Positions 1-12,345 of a stretch of 64,000 nt of DNA are shown piece by piece (position 1 is the stretch's first letter; each line of letters opens with the position of its first letter). A program made the translations under genes and the position numbers. Source of the stretch: Muricea muricata (lineage: Eukaryota > Cnidaria > Anthozoa > Malacalcyonacea > Plexauridae); the NCBI GenBank assembly GCA_963855995.1, contig OY979717.1, positions 1,795,179 through 1,859,178 of the forward strand. Direction: 5' to 3'. The notes below the pieces were generated by a model. It saw only the letters and a program-made list of their open reading frames with translations. It was not told where the DNA came from and ran no database searches.

Positions 1-498
1 CTATAATTACTGATGGTACCTTTCCACCTTCTTGGCATACCAGGAGCCTTGAGTATATAAACTCCTTCATTCCTGCAATCCCTATGTGTAATGATACTAT
101 GTGTTAAAATACCTGACGGAATACTAAAAATTATGACCATTTGTATATATACTAGGAAAAATAGTGGTACAACAGTACAATTGTCAGCAATCTTGTACTG
201 AATGTTTTTGTACTAGATGTTAAGCCACTGTTCCACTTCATAGCCATGTAGCTACTGTACGTCAGAGATATGGCTGAGGAGGGGGGGACTGAGAAACTTT
301 AAATGTCTGAAAATGAAACCCAAATCACAGGAAAATTCATTTCCAAAGTTCTAGTTTTCAAAATTTCTTTTAGGCCATTCCCTCCCTCCTAAACCACTAG
401 ATATGGCTAACACATTTAATATAATCTCAATTCTATTTAATATAATGCCCTGATCCTATATTAGGCCAAATTTTTTACTGTAGTTTAAGTAGATTTAT

Positions 499-510
499 AT
501 ATATATATAC

Positions 511-594
<84 letters not shown>
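499..594. repeat. (AT)n microsatellite 1
   Basis: Almost pure AT dinucleotide array upstream of BABAM1. Bases 1-498 hold no recognisable gene. Confidence 0.95.
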
Positions 595-597
<3 letters not shown>

Positions 598-598
598 A

Positions 599-630
599 CT
601 GAAGAAGAAGGCGGTGGCATGCTGCCGAAA
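599..630 (+). ncRNA. Hammerhead-ribozyme-like remnant
   Basis: Lies between the two AT arrays. It reads CTGAAGA (fits the hammerhead core CTGANGA), then GGCGG and CTGCC that can pair with one G-T wobble, then GAAA. Four extra bases sit between the core and the stem, so it is at best a degenerate copy. The layout matches the better motifs at 31.7 and 48.0 kb. Confidence 0.3.
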
Positions 631-695
631 GTTTAAGCTATTTTTTATTATAAATAAATATCATCGTATCTTGGAATCGTGACAGTTTCCTTTGT

Positions 696-699
<4 letters not shown>

Positions 700-774
<75 letters not shown>
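700..774. repeat. (TA)n microsatellite 2
   Basis: Second TA array, just upstream of the acceptor (cag ending at 810) of the exon that carries the BABAM1 start codon. Confidence 0.95.
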
Positions 775-778
<4 letters not shown>

Positions 779-829
779 TGTTATAATTTATAATTTTATA
801 TAATTTTCAGTTTGAAATAAGCAATTGCA

Positions 830-3800
830 ATGAGTGAACAAAAAGAAGCAACAGCAACCACTCAGCAACCTACAAATGAAGCAGATCAACAAGTAGAAAG
901 GGGTACACCCCCACAACAACTAACAAATGTTGCACCTTTGCAACAATCTGCAGATGTTACCTTTCCTCAACAACCTACAAATATATCATCTGCTCAACAA
1001 TTGGAAAGTATCTTACCTAGCAACAACCATGACCAGCAGTCTATGTCTAGTGATGAAACGCAAGAATATCCAGAAGAACAAGAAAATAAATTAGAAAATG
1101 AAGAGGATGACGAACAGATAAAGATAAATTGTCCGGAAAAAATTGTAGGTCCTCATTGCAGTATTTCAATATGTTTTACAGGATATCATGTATCATGCAC
1201 TACGACCAGCTCAAGAACATTCTTGACTCCAAGTCACACTGATTGTATCACACAGTCACGAGACAAGTTTACCCTGACATAAACAAAACCTGATGTACTA
1301 GTTAGTCTGTAAGCTGGGCGAGCATCCATTCATCCATCTACTGCTGAGATGATATTAAGATTATACTGTATGTCCTTTCAGCATTCTTGGACTCCCGTTC
1401 CCACAAATTCTGATGATATAGCTTGTGCCCAGTGGTAAGAGCTAGAACAGTCATCTGGGATGTTGAGAATCGAGAGTTCAACTTTCACTGGGGGCTCTGA
1501 GAATTGTAATGTGAAATTAAAGTGTGTTTTGGATTGATGATGTATATATTAAATTTTACGACTATTTTGGAAACAGGGCATTGTAGATGAAATTTATCGG
1601 CATGCACTCAGTGTTCTCCAACAGGAAATGTAAAAATGAAGCCTTCAGAGCACAGGGTCTGCGATATAATAATTCTCATTCTGCAATATTGTTAATCCAG
1701 TCCTGTGTTCATTAGCTTGTTCACGTGATCATGGTTGAGAATAGAGTCAGGATACGCTAAATTTTCAGTCAAATTTTGTTTAACGTATATTGTTACAGGT
1801 TCTGTGTTTTGACTTGTCTTCAGAGTTGAGTGACATCATTGTACGACAGAATCAAGTTGATACTAGGTAGGGATATAAGCTTTCAATATCTTTAACTTAC
1901 TGTACATCAGTGGTGTTTGGTACGTTAAGAATAACTAGTTAAATTCCATCGTCAACCAAAGGGACTTGTTGTACACTGAAATATTTTTGTAGAACTGTGT
2001 TTGAAAAGTTAATGAAATCAATGGAAATCTTTATAAAACACAAGCTTCAATTTAACAGAAAACATCAAATTGCAATACTTACCTTTGAAAAGGAAGCTTT
2101 GTGGGTAAGTTGCACAAAGTTCACATTTGTTATAATTTCACAGTTAAGACTTAATACTGAAGCTGTATACCGATATTTCGTTCTTACTTGTAGCTAAAAA
2201 TTTCCTTAATTTGCACTATTTCTTTTAATTAATCACTTTAATTTGCATTTATTTCGGGGTAGAGTTTAAACGTGTTTTCTGGGGGTTTTTTACACATAAG
2301 CAACAAATATTTAAATTCGTTTTCATAGTAAAAAGTTTATTAGGAATCACGCTGTTGTACAACGCATCACTTTATTCTATTCGCACCAAAATGTTCATTT
2401 GTTGCATGTCAATATTTGACATTTACGACGTGCGTGCACATATGATACATTTATGCATATGAACGTTAATTTTCCTAGAGTTTTTTATTTTCTTTGCTCT
2501 GCCTGTGGGCAGACTATTTCTGTAAAAAAATACTGAGATTTTAGGTCTTGTAATTTGGGTGCAGGTACATATTTTGGTGTAGTGTGGAACGTTATATTGC
2601 GTCGTAGTGGGTACAGTATTTGTAAATTATTGCATGGCGCAAGCGGTTGGCGCGTTGGTTGTCTCACCACTGTGAAACCAAGTCAGGTGTACATTTGATA
2701 TTTCATGTGAGTTGAGTTCTCGTGCAATTGATTTCCTGTGTTGAGGGAGGGCATTAAAGTAGACAGGTTCAATTGCACACGCCCTGTGTTTCCATCTATC
2801 GCAAGAATTTGAGGGATTACGTGATTAAAAAATCTCGTAGAACTAATTTTTTTTATTAAAATATAATTTTGTGGAAACACCACGTAATTTTATCATCGCA
2901 GAGCTTTCGATCCGTAAGCTCGGATCTTTATCAGTGCTAATAATAATGCCCTGATGAAGCACTGAGGAAGATCTGAGCTTACGGATCGAAAGCTCTGCGA
3001 CAGTAAAATTACGTGGCGTTTCCACAAAATTATATTTTAATTTGATATTCATCATGCAATCATACAACTAGGAACTATTTGTTTTTAGGTGCAAGATTTC
3101 AGCAATGACTTGAGCTTAATAAGCGATACTCTTCACAACATCCGAACAAATCCAACAGATCCTCTACCACAGTTTGGTATCCTTTTTATATTGAATAGAG
3201 AAGGAAGCTATAGCTTCTCAGGAATAATGCTGAGGAAACTACAGTAATAGGTAGATTAGCAAATTAAATACTAAAACCCCATACGGGAAAGTGTCGAACT
3301 TAAATGAATCTATATCCATTTTGACCAAACGTAGAAGCTACTCATTGCAACCAAATTGCGTGTGTCTTCATGCTTATGATCTGCAAGATAAAACATTTTC
3401 TTTAACAAAGTTTTTGTAGACATGACATCATTATTAGAAACTATGTAAGTAGAACAAAAACCTGGGACTGACTGTATTAATCTCCTAATCACTTTGTAAT
3501 CAATGTTTTGCTGTTAAAATACGTGGTTTTGCGCCTAATCATTCAGCAGTTAACTTTAATCACTTATTTATTTGACTGGCTCCAGGTTGCACTCAATCGT
3601 TTAATTTGGTGCATGATGGGAAGAAACATGTCTGGCTTTACACGACATAAGATGTTGTTAAACAAGGCAGCTATCAGTTTCTGGGCAACATATTTTTATA
3701 GCAACATTTGCCAATCGCGACGGGTAAAACGTGGACGTTCTTTATTTGGCCTGTTTACATGATGCCACTTGTCGGATGCAATTGTCGTTTTGGCGTATGG

Positions 3801-6274
3801 AAACGATTGCTAGCGTGGTTATTCCTGTTTATCAGTTACCGACATAATTTAAAACGTGACATCTTTACACACCTTTACTTAATTACATGCGCCAAAATTA
3901 GTTTATGTCTGTACGTCGTCGCGTGCATGTGTATTGTATTCACACGAATAGTGATTTCTGTTTTTGCTATTGTTGTATATAATTATATAGTATATAATAT
4001 TTACAAAGATTTTACTTTCAGTGATGTTTCGGACCACCTACCTATTGTATATGTATCCAAAGCAATTGTACAAATTTTAAAAAATCCCGCAATAAGTAAG
4101 GATAGAAATACTGTATCATATGATAGAACAAACATTGACACTTTTGTAAATGAAACATCTTGGAATGAAATTAATTCTAAAAGAAAGGAATGATCATTTT
4201 GTAGTTATTTATGAACATCTATGAAGCTAATTTCCCACATAAATTTCCCACTTATTTTTTAATAAAATAACAACATAATAAATATATGTTTAGCAATTTA
4301 TTCTAAATTTTAGAGAGAAGCACGTTGAATTACCTACATTATCAAACACACCTGATATTCCGCCTGAATATGTTGTCAGAGTGATATTATTTTATGGAAG
4401 ATCTCACAGTGAATTACCAAGTCTCCCGCACGAGGCAAAACGGGTATTTCAAATTCATATTTCTGTAATTTGATTACTGAACGCTTCTGTTTGTGTGTAG
4501 TACTGCAAATACTGAACATTTCACATGATGAACGCAGCAGATTTAGAATGTTTAGAATGAAAATTTCCAGCTTGAAATAACTCTACATATTGCTTGATTT
4601 TCTCATTACTGTTTTTCTTTTAGATTTTTGATCAATTTGTGTCTTGTCCACTTTTCTTTTTTGATGTACTGTACATTCATGAAATCCCTGACGAGAGCAA
4701 CCAGTGTGAGGTACTGTATATTATCGCAAATCATGTCAAAATGCCAGCCACCTTTATTTTGAGACCAAGGACTCGATAAAAAGAATACTTAGTGACAACC
4801 TCGTTCCCAGGGTTATTTTTTGTCATTGGGACGGCGGGAAAATTAGATAAATCTTAATTTATTACACCCCAAATTTTGGGGTGTAGTAAATTAAGTTTTA
4901 TCTAATTAATGTCAATTATATGCACAACAATATAATTTTCCTAGTTTCTGTTTGAAACCGAAGCAGGTTCAATGTTTTGAATATTTGTTGCAAGGATTCG
5001 ATGTGTTGTCGATTCTTCCGACTGGCTTTGGAAAGTCGCTAGTGTTTCAGCTTTTGCCTGATTTTCTCCCAGTGCCAAAATACCGTTATTGTAGTCTGTC
5101 CACTAACCAGTATAATTGAAGACCAGATTAGTGCTCTGAAATTGATCGGGATTCCAGCGGATATTTTGCCAATTATAAAAGAAGATTCATCACTTTACAA
5201 TGCAGATTGTTTGTTCGAGCGCGGGGATAGCGAGAGCGAACAAACTTCTGTATCAAGTATTCTGTATGATGCTTCTGTACTGATGTATTTTTTTTAACAA
5301 AAGCTATGCATTTTCTGCATACAGTGACAGCGAGATCGTCCGATCTCTCTATAACAATTCCACACGGGAAACGAGAAACGTTTGTACGGCTGCTATCGAA
5401 AGAACGTTGGTCATGTACCGGCTTTCAGTGTCGCATCCACATAATCGGCAGAATCCTCGATGTTTGTGTTTTAAGTAAATTTTTTGGCGTGTTTCCGGTA
5501 CGATTTATGTTCATATTTATTTTGCATGTCGATTTCATGCATAATTTTTATAATTTATACTAATTACGTAAAGGCATTGACCAATAGGAGTTCAGAAAAT
5601 TTCAGCCAACGCCAGAGCCTTTCTCGCCGTCCCAATGACAAAAAGGGAAATGGCCCTGGGAACGAGGTCGACTTAGTAATTGAGTTGAGACGTGACCATA
5701 ACAAAAAAGATGGCAGCATGTACATTTCACCAGAATGCATTGCGGGTATCAAACAAAAACGACTGAAAAATGATGCTAGGAAAACATGCAAGGATATAAA
5801 ACATTCAACAAAGTGACGTCAATTTGCTTTTTGAAACGACTTTAGACCGCAATGCATTCTGGTAAAATGTACATCCTCCATCTTTCGATACGATCAATTG
5901 CACGCAGGCATACAGTCATTCCTGAAAGAGAGATTCTTATCCTGCCCGCACTTCATCATGCATTTATTAAAGGTTTTACGGATATGGAGACACCTGATCT
6001 TTTTCTATCAGACAAGTCGCTCTAAACGTAAAAGTTAACATCAGATTTAAAATCTATTCAATATGTAACTTTGTAGGAAATTTATGATGCGTTGTGTAAG
6101 TTGGATGAGACTGAAGATTGTTTTGTGCTGGAAGTGAGTACGTATGCTGCTCCAAGATTATATGAATGCACAGCCAAGTTACTGGCCCATCCCTTACAGC
6201 GACCAAGACAACAAGATATTGAATATAGAATTGATAAAAATGACAGTAGTGATGAAGAAAATGAATTGCAATAA
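830..6274 (+). CDS. BABAM1: BABAM1 / MERIT40, complete spliced gene
   Basis: BRISC and BRCA1-A complex member 1, the scaffold that holds the K63-specific deubiquitinase BRCC36 complexes together with BABAM2 in DNA repair and cytokine signalling. Coding exons: 830-1144, 1799-1866, 1993-2104, 3089-3243, 4314-4443, 4624-4710, 6077-6274. All have GT..AG borders and phases close to 354 aa (human about 329). Exon 1 is a Gln-rich, acidic, unconserved tail ending in NCPEKI, as in the human protein just before its VWA-like fold. Exon 2 gives VLCFDLSSEL, exon 5 PPEYVVRVILFYGRS, exon 6 CPLFFFDVLYIHE, exon 7 TAKLLAHPLQRP, all diagnostic. The start ATG follows an acceptor ending at 810, so an untranslated exon lies upstream. 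No tankyrase-type RxxPxG motif is seen in the tail. A possible polyadenylation signal AATAAA is at 6669. Introns 3, 4 and 6 hold mobile elements. Exon 4 is the least conserved; its donor (GTAATA at 3244) was chosen by phase. Confidence 0.93.
1419..1495 (+). repeat. tRNA-like SINE fragment
   Basis: In BABAM1 intron 1. About 72 nt resemble a tRNA: GCCCAGTGGTAAGAGC fits the A box and GAGTTCAACTTTC is a degraded B box at normal spacing. No complete cloverleaf forms by eye, so a tRNA-derived SINE head is likelier than a working tRNA. Confidence 0.4.
2855..3058. repeat. Palindromic repeat with hammerhead-like arms, copy 1
   Basis: In BABAM1 intron 3. The ends ATTAAAATATAATTTTGTGG and its reverse complement bound a near-perfect palindrome (2855-3041). 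Homology with copy 2 (31632-31797) continues about 17 bases past the right end. Each arm holds a hammerhead-like core: minus 2905-2934 (CTGATAA, stem GATCCG/CGGATC, GAAA) and plus 2962-2991 (CTGAGGA, stem with mismatches, GAAA). Both cores have one base off consensus, so this copy is probably inactive. Confidence 0.8.
4018..4193 (+). pseudogene. Non-LTR retrotransposon endonuclease fragment
   Basis: The reading frame contains VSDHLPIVY, resembling the conserved SDH[LF]PI motif of LINE apurinic-type endonucleases, then a basic, Asn-rich tail ending at a stop. It lies in BABAM1 intron 4. I first considered it as a BABAM1 exon but phase and homology exclude that. Too short to place in a LINE clade. 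Confidence 0.5.
4846..4909. repeat. Near-perfect 30-bp-stem hairpin
   Basis: Inverted repeat starting ATTAGATAAA and ending TTTATCTAATT, with the apex at CCCCAAATTTTGGGG. It sits inside the RecQ-carrying element. Confidence 0.85.
4955..5240 (+). pseudogene. RecQ-like helicase fragment, frameshifted
   Basis: Encodes KPKQVQCFEYLLQGFDVLSI followed at once by the Walker A motif LPTGFGKS and LVFQLLPDF, then, after a one-base frame change near 5085, VIVVCPLTSIIEDQ. These are motifs I and Ia of RecQ (BLM/WRN-type) DNA helicases. Only about 90 residues are present, with no Walker B or later motifs, so it cannot be a working helicase. RecQ-like ORFs are common passengers of cnidarian repeats. The inverted ends around it suggest it was carried here by a transposon. 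Confidence 0.75.
5705..5885. repeat. Short fold-back repeat
   Basis: Arms around 5705-5750 (containing CCAGAATGCATTGCGGG) and 5847-5885 (its near complement, also sharing ATGTACAT) are inverted around a 100-base spacer. In BABAM1 intron 6, just right of the RecQ element. Confidence 0.7.
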
Positions 6275-8377
6275 TGAAATTTTGTAATGTAAGCGATGCT
6301 GAAGGGCAGCTTTTAATAATCAGAAGTACTTGAGAACTCTGCAGCGTGAAGAACAAGATTCATGTTTAGTTCTTTATGAATTTTGTCCATAAAAGTTTAC
6401 GCTCCGGTTAAAAACTGTTAAGGACTCTACAGGATTCAAAGAGACATGTATTTATTACCCAGTTTTGTACTAAGTTGTATAATATGATTTTTAACGTAGT
6501 TGGAGTAGTTTACATGCAGACAGCCTGTGCATTGCAGATTCTCCTCTGTTCCTTGCATGGAGTGTTGAATACACGAGTGAGTAGATGAAAATATAAACAT
6601 AGTTATAATTAGAAAGTGATTGCCACTGGACGTCAATGATGGTAACAGGTTTATGTCCATGAAAATTGAAATAAAATGGTTTGACCATAAAACGACAATA
6701 CAGTTGCATTTGGCATCCAAGGTATTGCTAGATTAGAGGTAGTCCGGCATCGTTATATTTTTCTTTTATTGATCACTTTTACCTCAAAAAAACAGTGGTG
6801 CATCCAGTCCGACAATTTAATTTCACTGGCAAATATTTTTGTCTTCATTGACTGTCAAAGCAATCATCGACAATTTTTTAAAGAAATGAATCATGTCTTA
6901 AATAGTAATTAGCCAGAACCTGCTTACTTGACATCATTACATGCCTGTGATATGTACTAGACACAAGCGTGTAAGATTCCAATTAGATTTCTTGTTCTGT
7001 GCTTTTAATAAAAGTTTTTACTCCAGTTATATATATATAGTTGCTGGTAGTGAGTTCGGGCACTCGTATGTCTCATTCTTCATGGGCCAATCGCTGATAA
7101 AAAACTGTGACATGCAGATTTCATGCGTATTGGTTAGAGACTGACTTGTGTATTATGTAACTTCTGAGTGTCCCACATCTCTTTTGTTGTCATTTGTAAT
7201 ATAAAAATTTATATATAGACCTGACTGTTTACAGATAAAAATGACAATACTACAGTACAGCGGTGTTCTTTTATGTTACGGAGAGCGAATGTACCGTCTC
7301 ATCTGATCACGAACTCAGCACTAACATAAAAAAACCCGGTTAGAACGGCACATTCGTATATACGTAACATGAAATAATAATCAATACATTTCAATACATC
7401 TGATTGTTCGCATTCAAAACTTGCAGTAAATCCTAGAAGACGCGTTGACCGCACGTCAGAATGAATATAAATTGTATTAACGAATTCTATTAATGTTCTA
7501 ATACCTATGGTATCATAAAAAATTATGCGCTCTTTCGCAACGCATTCACATGTCATGCATGAGAAAACTAAACACACAAATCACTAAAGAAACAGTGAAT
7601 GTAAAAGTGAGTCATCAAATTCATGCATGCTTTAAATAGAAATGACGGTGTCAGTTAAACAATTGATTCAGACCATGGAATCTTTCACTACCTAAATGAT
7701 GCTAGCAGAAACGATAATTTGTATCGTTTAAGTAGTTATTATTATTATTTTAATATTTATACACGGTTCTTTCACGTACGTGATTTTCAAAGGTTCGTGT
7801 GTTTAGCGTGGGCTTATAGTAGTTGGCCTTGTGTTTAAGCGTGAGCTTATAATAGTAAAAAATCCTATATGGTTTTGACTTTTGTGTGCCCCTCTTACTG
7901 AACACCTGAGTGCTATCAACGCAAGCAATTTCATCTGCAAACCGTGCCACTTGAGGCAAGGGGTATGCCACGGTTGTACAATATAAGTGAAGAATGTTGG
8001 TGAGCTTTTTTCGCCCAAGCAGATCAGATATGGTGGTATTTCTCTGCTATACGAATCTCGTTTCCAGGGGCCAGATCATGCCCGTTTGTGCTATACCGTC
8101 TTGCTTCTAATTGCTACAATTTTAAATTGACGTCTTTGACCCAATATGTACCGTAGTGTATATTCAAGTTCTGAATTTTCAAAAACCAAGAATTATATCA
8201 GGATATAGTTGGTCAAAGTTTACAAAAAACCCACATATATAAGAAATGTAGGCCATTTTGCGATTCTCTGAAAGTAATAAATGATTTATTTTTGAAGAAT
8301 ACCGTATCAAAAGTGTTCCAATGTTCTGTTAATACTCAGTTTGAATTTGATAGGGCAGTAGTTTTTTACTAATTAGG
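6275..8377. other. Intergenic, no gene seen
   Basis: BABAM1 3' flank (AATAAA at 6669). The open frames here are short, biased by AT content and match no family I recognise. A short imperfect tandem duplication (GTGTTTA.GCGTG.GCTTATA) lies at 7798-7857. Confidence 0.6.
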
Positions 8378-8850
8378 AGCACCAGTAAAAGTACCTAAAA
8401 AAAGATGGACGAAGTTCGCGTTGTAACGAATAGTATTCGTCGAGATTTTATATCTATATCACAGTATCACGGAAACCGAGTGGAGATGATTCCGAAATGT
8501 TGAAAGATTTAGTCGAGTCTGTGTCGTCAGTCATCGAGGCAAATTACTCTATTGTGGCGTTATCATTTTGGGTGACTTCAAATGTCTAAATATTAGTAGA
8601 CTTGAAGATACTTGGCACCATTTTAAGTTAGAACAATTGATCATTAACTTTCCCACTCGTGGACAAAACATGCTTGACCTCATGCTCACTAACTTGAAAA
8701 AGTTTCATGAGAAACCTGTAAAGCTTTCTGCTTTTGGACATTCCAATCATGTTACTATTGTGATGAAACCCAAACCTAGGATGCTGAATAAAACTGTTAA
8801 ATCAATGAGCAATCAAGAGACATGCGACCACGTGATCGTTATGCGATGAC
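8378..8850 (+). pseudogene. LINE endonuclease C-terminal fragment
   Basis: From 8568 the frame reads GDFKCLNISRLED, a version of the endonuclease GDFN motif, then NFPTRGQNMLDLMLTN and FGHSNHVTIVMKPKPR, where the catalytic S-D-H triad has become S-N-H. The upstream part (about 8378-8560) is in broken frames, and no reverse transcriptase follows. A truncated, inactive non-LTR retrotransposon piece. Confidence 0.75.
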
Positions 8851-10951
8851 GTCCTACCTACAACAAGTATAAACGTACTAAACTTAATCAACTCCGTACA
8901 GTCATGCGAAGAGAAAACTTAATTGCAATTATGCCTCTGAAATAAAAAACTGTCATATCCAAGAGCCTATACATGAATTATACTTCTTTTCTTAAAGCTT
9001 TATATATAAATTTTGTGTAAAGTTTGACGTAATTCAACCCATTTTCCTAATTGCAATGTTTTAAACTAATAAAACTATCTATCTACCGAATAAAAGCTTC
9101 GAAAATATAAGTCATCCCCGTTATGGCCGTTAAGTGGTGGTTCGCCAGCAGTCACAACAAGTTGTCTTGGAGGAAATACCTAAAGTTATAAACGTATCAT
9201 TAAAACAGCCTAACCACCCTCGCATATGGTATGCAATTGTTCATATTCACTGAGCATACCGTGTTACCACGGTGACGATGTTTCAATTGTATCACTATGA
9301 GTCGTATGATGTGACGTAAATTTAAATCACAGGGTACGGTATGGCCTGGCCACAAGTATTTGGACATGCGCGTAACATACGCGCGTCACAATAATGTAAG
9401 GTGCACGTTTACAAAACGGCAAAAATTGCACCTTTTGGTTATGCTGACTAGATAAGGGTAATCGCGCAAACTTTACGACGATCTTTTGGGATAACTTTTG
9501 TTTGAGTGTATGCTTTTGACGTTTAGCTATTGAATATGTGAAAGAAAAATCATAAAATTAATGGATATCAGTAATAAACGCAAATTCGGTCTTGCAAGTT
9601 TACAAAGTTAACCTGTTGCAGTGTTTAGTATACTCTTCCTGGCCAGGTTACACTGCCGTCATTTTTATAAATAATGCAATATAGAGGGCGTGAAGTGGGC
9701 ATGTGGATCGCGTTTCACAGAGGCCAAAAAAGCAGTTTAATTTCACAATTCAGGAGTCTTAAAACAGCCACATTACACAGACTACACAACAGTTTGTTTA
9801 CAGAACTATATTACGTTCCTATATATTATGTAACGACACTTGAAAGGTCTTCGAAAATTCATTTCGTTTATTTGAACAGCTGACTTGCAGTTCACGATCT
9901 TGTCACCTGTTATTATCATTTCTGGGAGCATTTTTATTGAGAACGTCTCACGAGGGCTGAGCAAATCACATTTCACGGTACCAAAATCAAGCATTTCACA
10001 CGAACAGATATTATATTCACGAAAATACCCTTTATAACCCTCAATATTGGTATACATATTCAAACGTTTTTCCTAAAATTTTATCCCTTTTTAGACGGGT
10101 ACGGTAAGTACATAAACAAACCAACATAACTGAAACCATCATTACTGTGTGGTCACTGAGCATCATTGTACTTCAAAATACAGTATTTGTCGGTACAATT
10201 TTATGTGCATTAATGAAGATCCATGCTACCATAGAAAGGCAAAGATTTTTTTTGGCTTTTCGTCCTCTTATTGTTTCTCACATATTGGAATGGGTAAGTA
10301 CCAATTAGGCTTTGTAAATAGACGTTAAAAACAAAAGTCCTCATTGTTTGTGACTCGTTCTCTCGAAAACTAATTTATATAGTTTATTAGCCTGCGCGCA
10401 CACCCATTCTTCCTTTGGGACAATGAGTCCGCACATACACAAGCTAATAGTTTATTGCCTTTTATTGTTAAAACCAACCACTCACAAAGCTCGTTAGTGC
10501 GTGTTGGTAGCGAACCTTCGACATTAATAATAGCTCTTGGAATGTCATAGGAATGGTAAAGCTCAGACATGTTAGTCAAGCACGCTAAATGACAAGCCGC
10601 CGTAGCCAGGGCAATATATATGAATATATGGTCATGTGATAGTAACAGATCTCTTTATCACATATTACCCAACAGCCTCGTTTTCAGGCTCTGGGTAGAT
10701 TAGAAATAGAGCTCAAAGAGAAATTTTTTTGTCCAAAGTTTTTTTTGCTTTTTACAGAGCAAATTTCTAAAGTTCCCTTTTGTTCTTCTTTATTCCATCC
10801 TATAATCTAAAGTAAATTGGTAGCACCTTGCTGTCTTTGCCATGCTAACTAGCTCAGCAAAACGTATAACAGATGCACCTGCACAACTATTGAAAGGGTT
10901 TTTTTGCACACGAGGTACAATTGGATTAACATTCTGCACACTTACTAACTA
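8851..10951. other. Intergenic, no gene seen
   Basis: No exon-like block with splice sites and recognisable protein was found on either strand. Confidence 0.55.
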
Positions 10952-11227
10952 CAGGGTCTGAAATTTTGGAGTATCCTGATACCCAAAGGATACTAAAATT
11001 AAGTTTTGGATACCATAACTCTGAAGGATGAAAATTAGGAGAATGCTTCCGGTGGTCTGACCCTAGCAGCTTTGAGTTTCTAACTTGCTGGGTTAGTTGA
11101 GACTCCTTTTTTTAGAGATACTGTACATGAACTTTATAATTGTTTGGTGGGATTCTCAAATTTTATGCTAGAATCCTAGTATCCCATTTGGCTACCAGAA
11201 AATAATTTAATTAAATTTCAGACCCTG
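10952..11227. mobile_element. 276-bp MITE with CAGGGTCTGAAATTT ends
   Basis: Terminal inverted repeats CAGGGTCTGAAATTT and AAATTTCAGACCCTG. Flanks are AACTA and AACTG, a possible 4-5 bp duplication. Internal sequence has repeated GGATAC/GTATCC words. Non-coding. Confidence 0.75.
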
Positions 11228-12345
11228 AACTGGTCTCAAAGTCAATATTCTTAGGGCATTTAAATCATGATCGACACCATATCTGATTTAAATATCACCC
11301 AGGCTCCCTAGGCCAGTTGTCAATTCGAAATTAAGTTACAACCAGCCTAGGGTTATCTGCTTTTCAGTTTTCACTGTACATTTCTACACATTCACTTATT
11401 TTAAAACCTCAGAAACTACTACCTGATGGATCAAAACATGATTATTTCAAAATATTTTCAAGCTTATAGCCAAGCTGCTGGTTAGTTCCCTTTGAATTTG
11501 GAGTTAACCCAGGGATATGGCTTATCAGTTCACTGGCTTTTGAGGAATCAGCCTATCAAATAACCACATGCAAGCAGTTTACAGACCAATTTAAGAACTG
11601 GAGAACTTTTTATTGCATCTTGAACAGTCATTATATAATAATCAATAAACTATATACAATCTATTTCTCCATCATGGCAACATGTATACACAATTAGACT
11701 CAACTAAATTTGTAGATCTGTTAACCAGCATTCACTAGTTTCTACCCTGTTACTTGTCTCACTGTAGCCAGGGCAACAGACAATTTCATCATCTCAAAAC
11801 CACTGATATACTGAGCATACTTTTTTATATATTTATGCCTTACTTTGATATCCAAGTAATGCACTCTATTGATAAAGGATACTCATAAAAATTAACCTAA
11901 ATTGTTTCCTTTGTGCAATGTTTCTTTAATGTTAAAAATGTAATCTGTTTAAATATATGGATTTTATTCCCCTGAAAAGACAGAATGCTATAAAGCCAGT
12001 TACAGACCATTATACTTCCAATAAGAATAGTTTTCAAAATGAATTTTCAGTTTAGATTAAAAAATTGGTAATTCTTTTTCAGTGTTGATTAATAAACTGT
12101 ACAACAAATAAACTTTGCGATGCTGGTTCACTGACCTATTGAAATTGACAACATGAATGTTATACTCTTGATTGTCCCGGCAAAGCTTTATAAAGCAAAA
12201 CTCTACACAAATGATTATTATGCATAAGCAAGTTTTATCTCAGATAAAATAATGTAAAGTGGTGGATATAAAGTACCACTTATAATACTAATACTAAGGG
12301 AAAATATATTGTTAGAATACTAACATATCTTTACTTGTTATATTG
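11228..12345 (-). other. jun 3' region, probable 3' UTR
   Basis: AT-rich stretch downstream of the jun stop. On the minus strand it holds ATTTA pentamers (for example around 12110 and 11953) and an AATAAA (complement of TTTATT at 11963), so the 3' UTR may end near 11.95 kb. ATTTA elements would fit rapid turnover of an immediate-early mRNA. Confidence 0.4.

Larger units (their letters stand above)
4787..5677. mobile_element. Non-autonomous DNA element carrying a RecQ fragment
   Basis: A 877-bp block (4794-5670) with inverted ends containing ACCTCGTTCCCAGGG on the left and its complement on the right, flanked by the direct repeat ACTTAGT (4787-4793 and 5671-5677). It lies in BABAM1 intron 6. 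Inside are a long hairpin and a piece of a RecQ-type helicase. A 7-8 bp duplication suggests hAT-like insertion. Similar CCCTGG/AGGAAC-rich sequence recurs near 30.75-31.06 kb. Confidence 0.6.

Noticed and set aside
4018-4193. Considered as a BABAM1 exon
   Set aside because: Wrong phase and the peptide matches a LINE endonuclease; exons 3089-3243 and 4314-4443 join directly in frame and match the family.
5306-5816. Plus-strand ORFs after the RecQ fragment
   Set aside because: They run through inverted repeats and show no RecQ motifs or other family.
9341-9370. GGCCACAAGTATTTGGACA as a Tc1 transposon end
   Set aside because: No matching inverted partner or TA-flanked border could be located.
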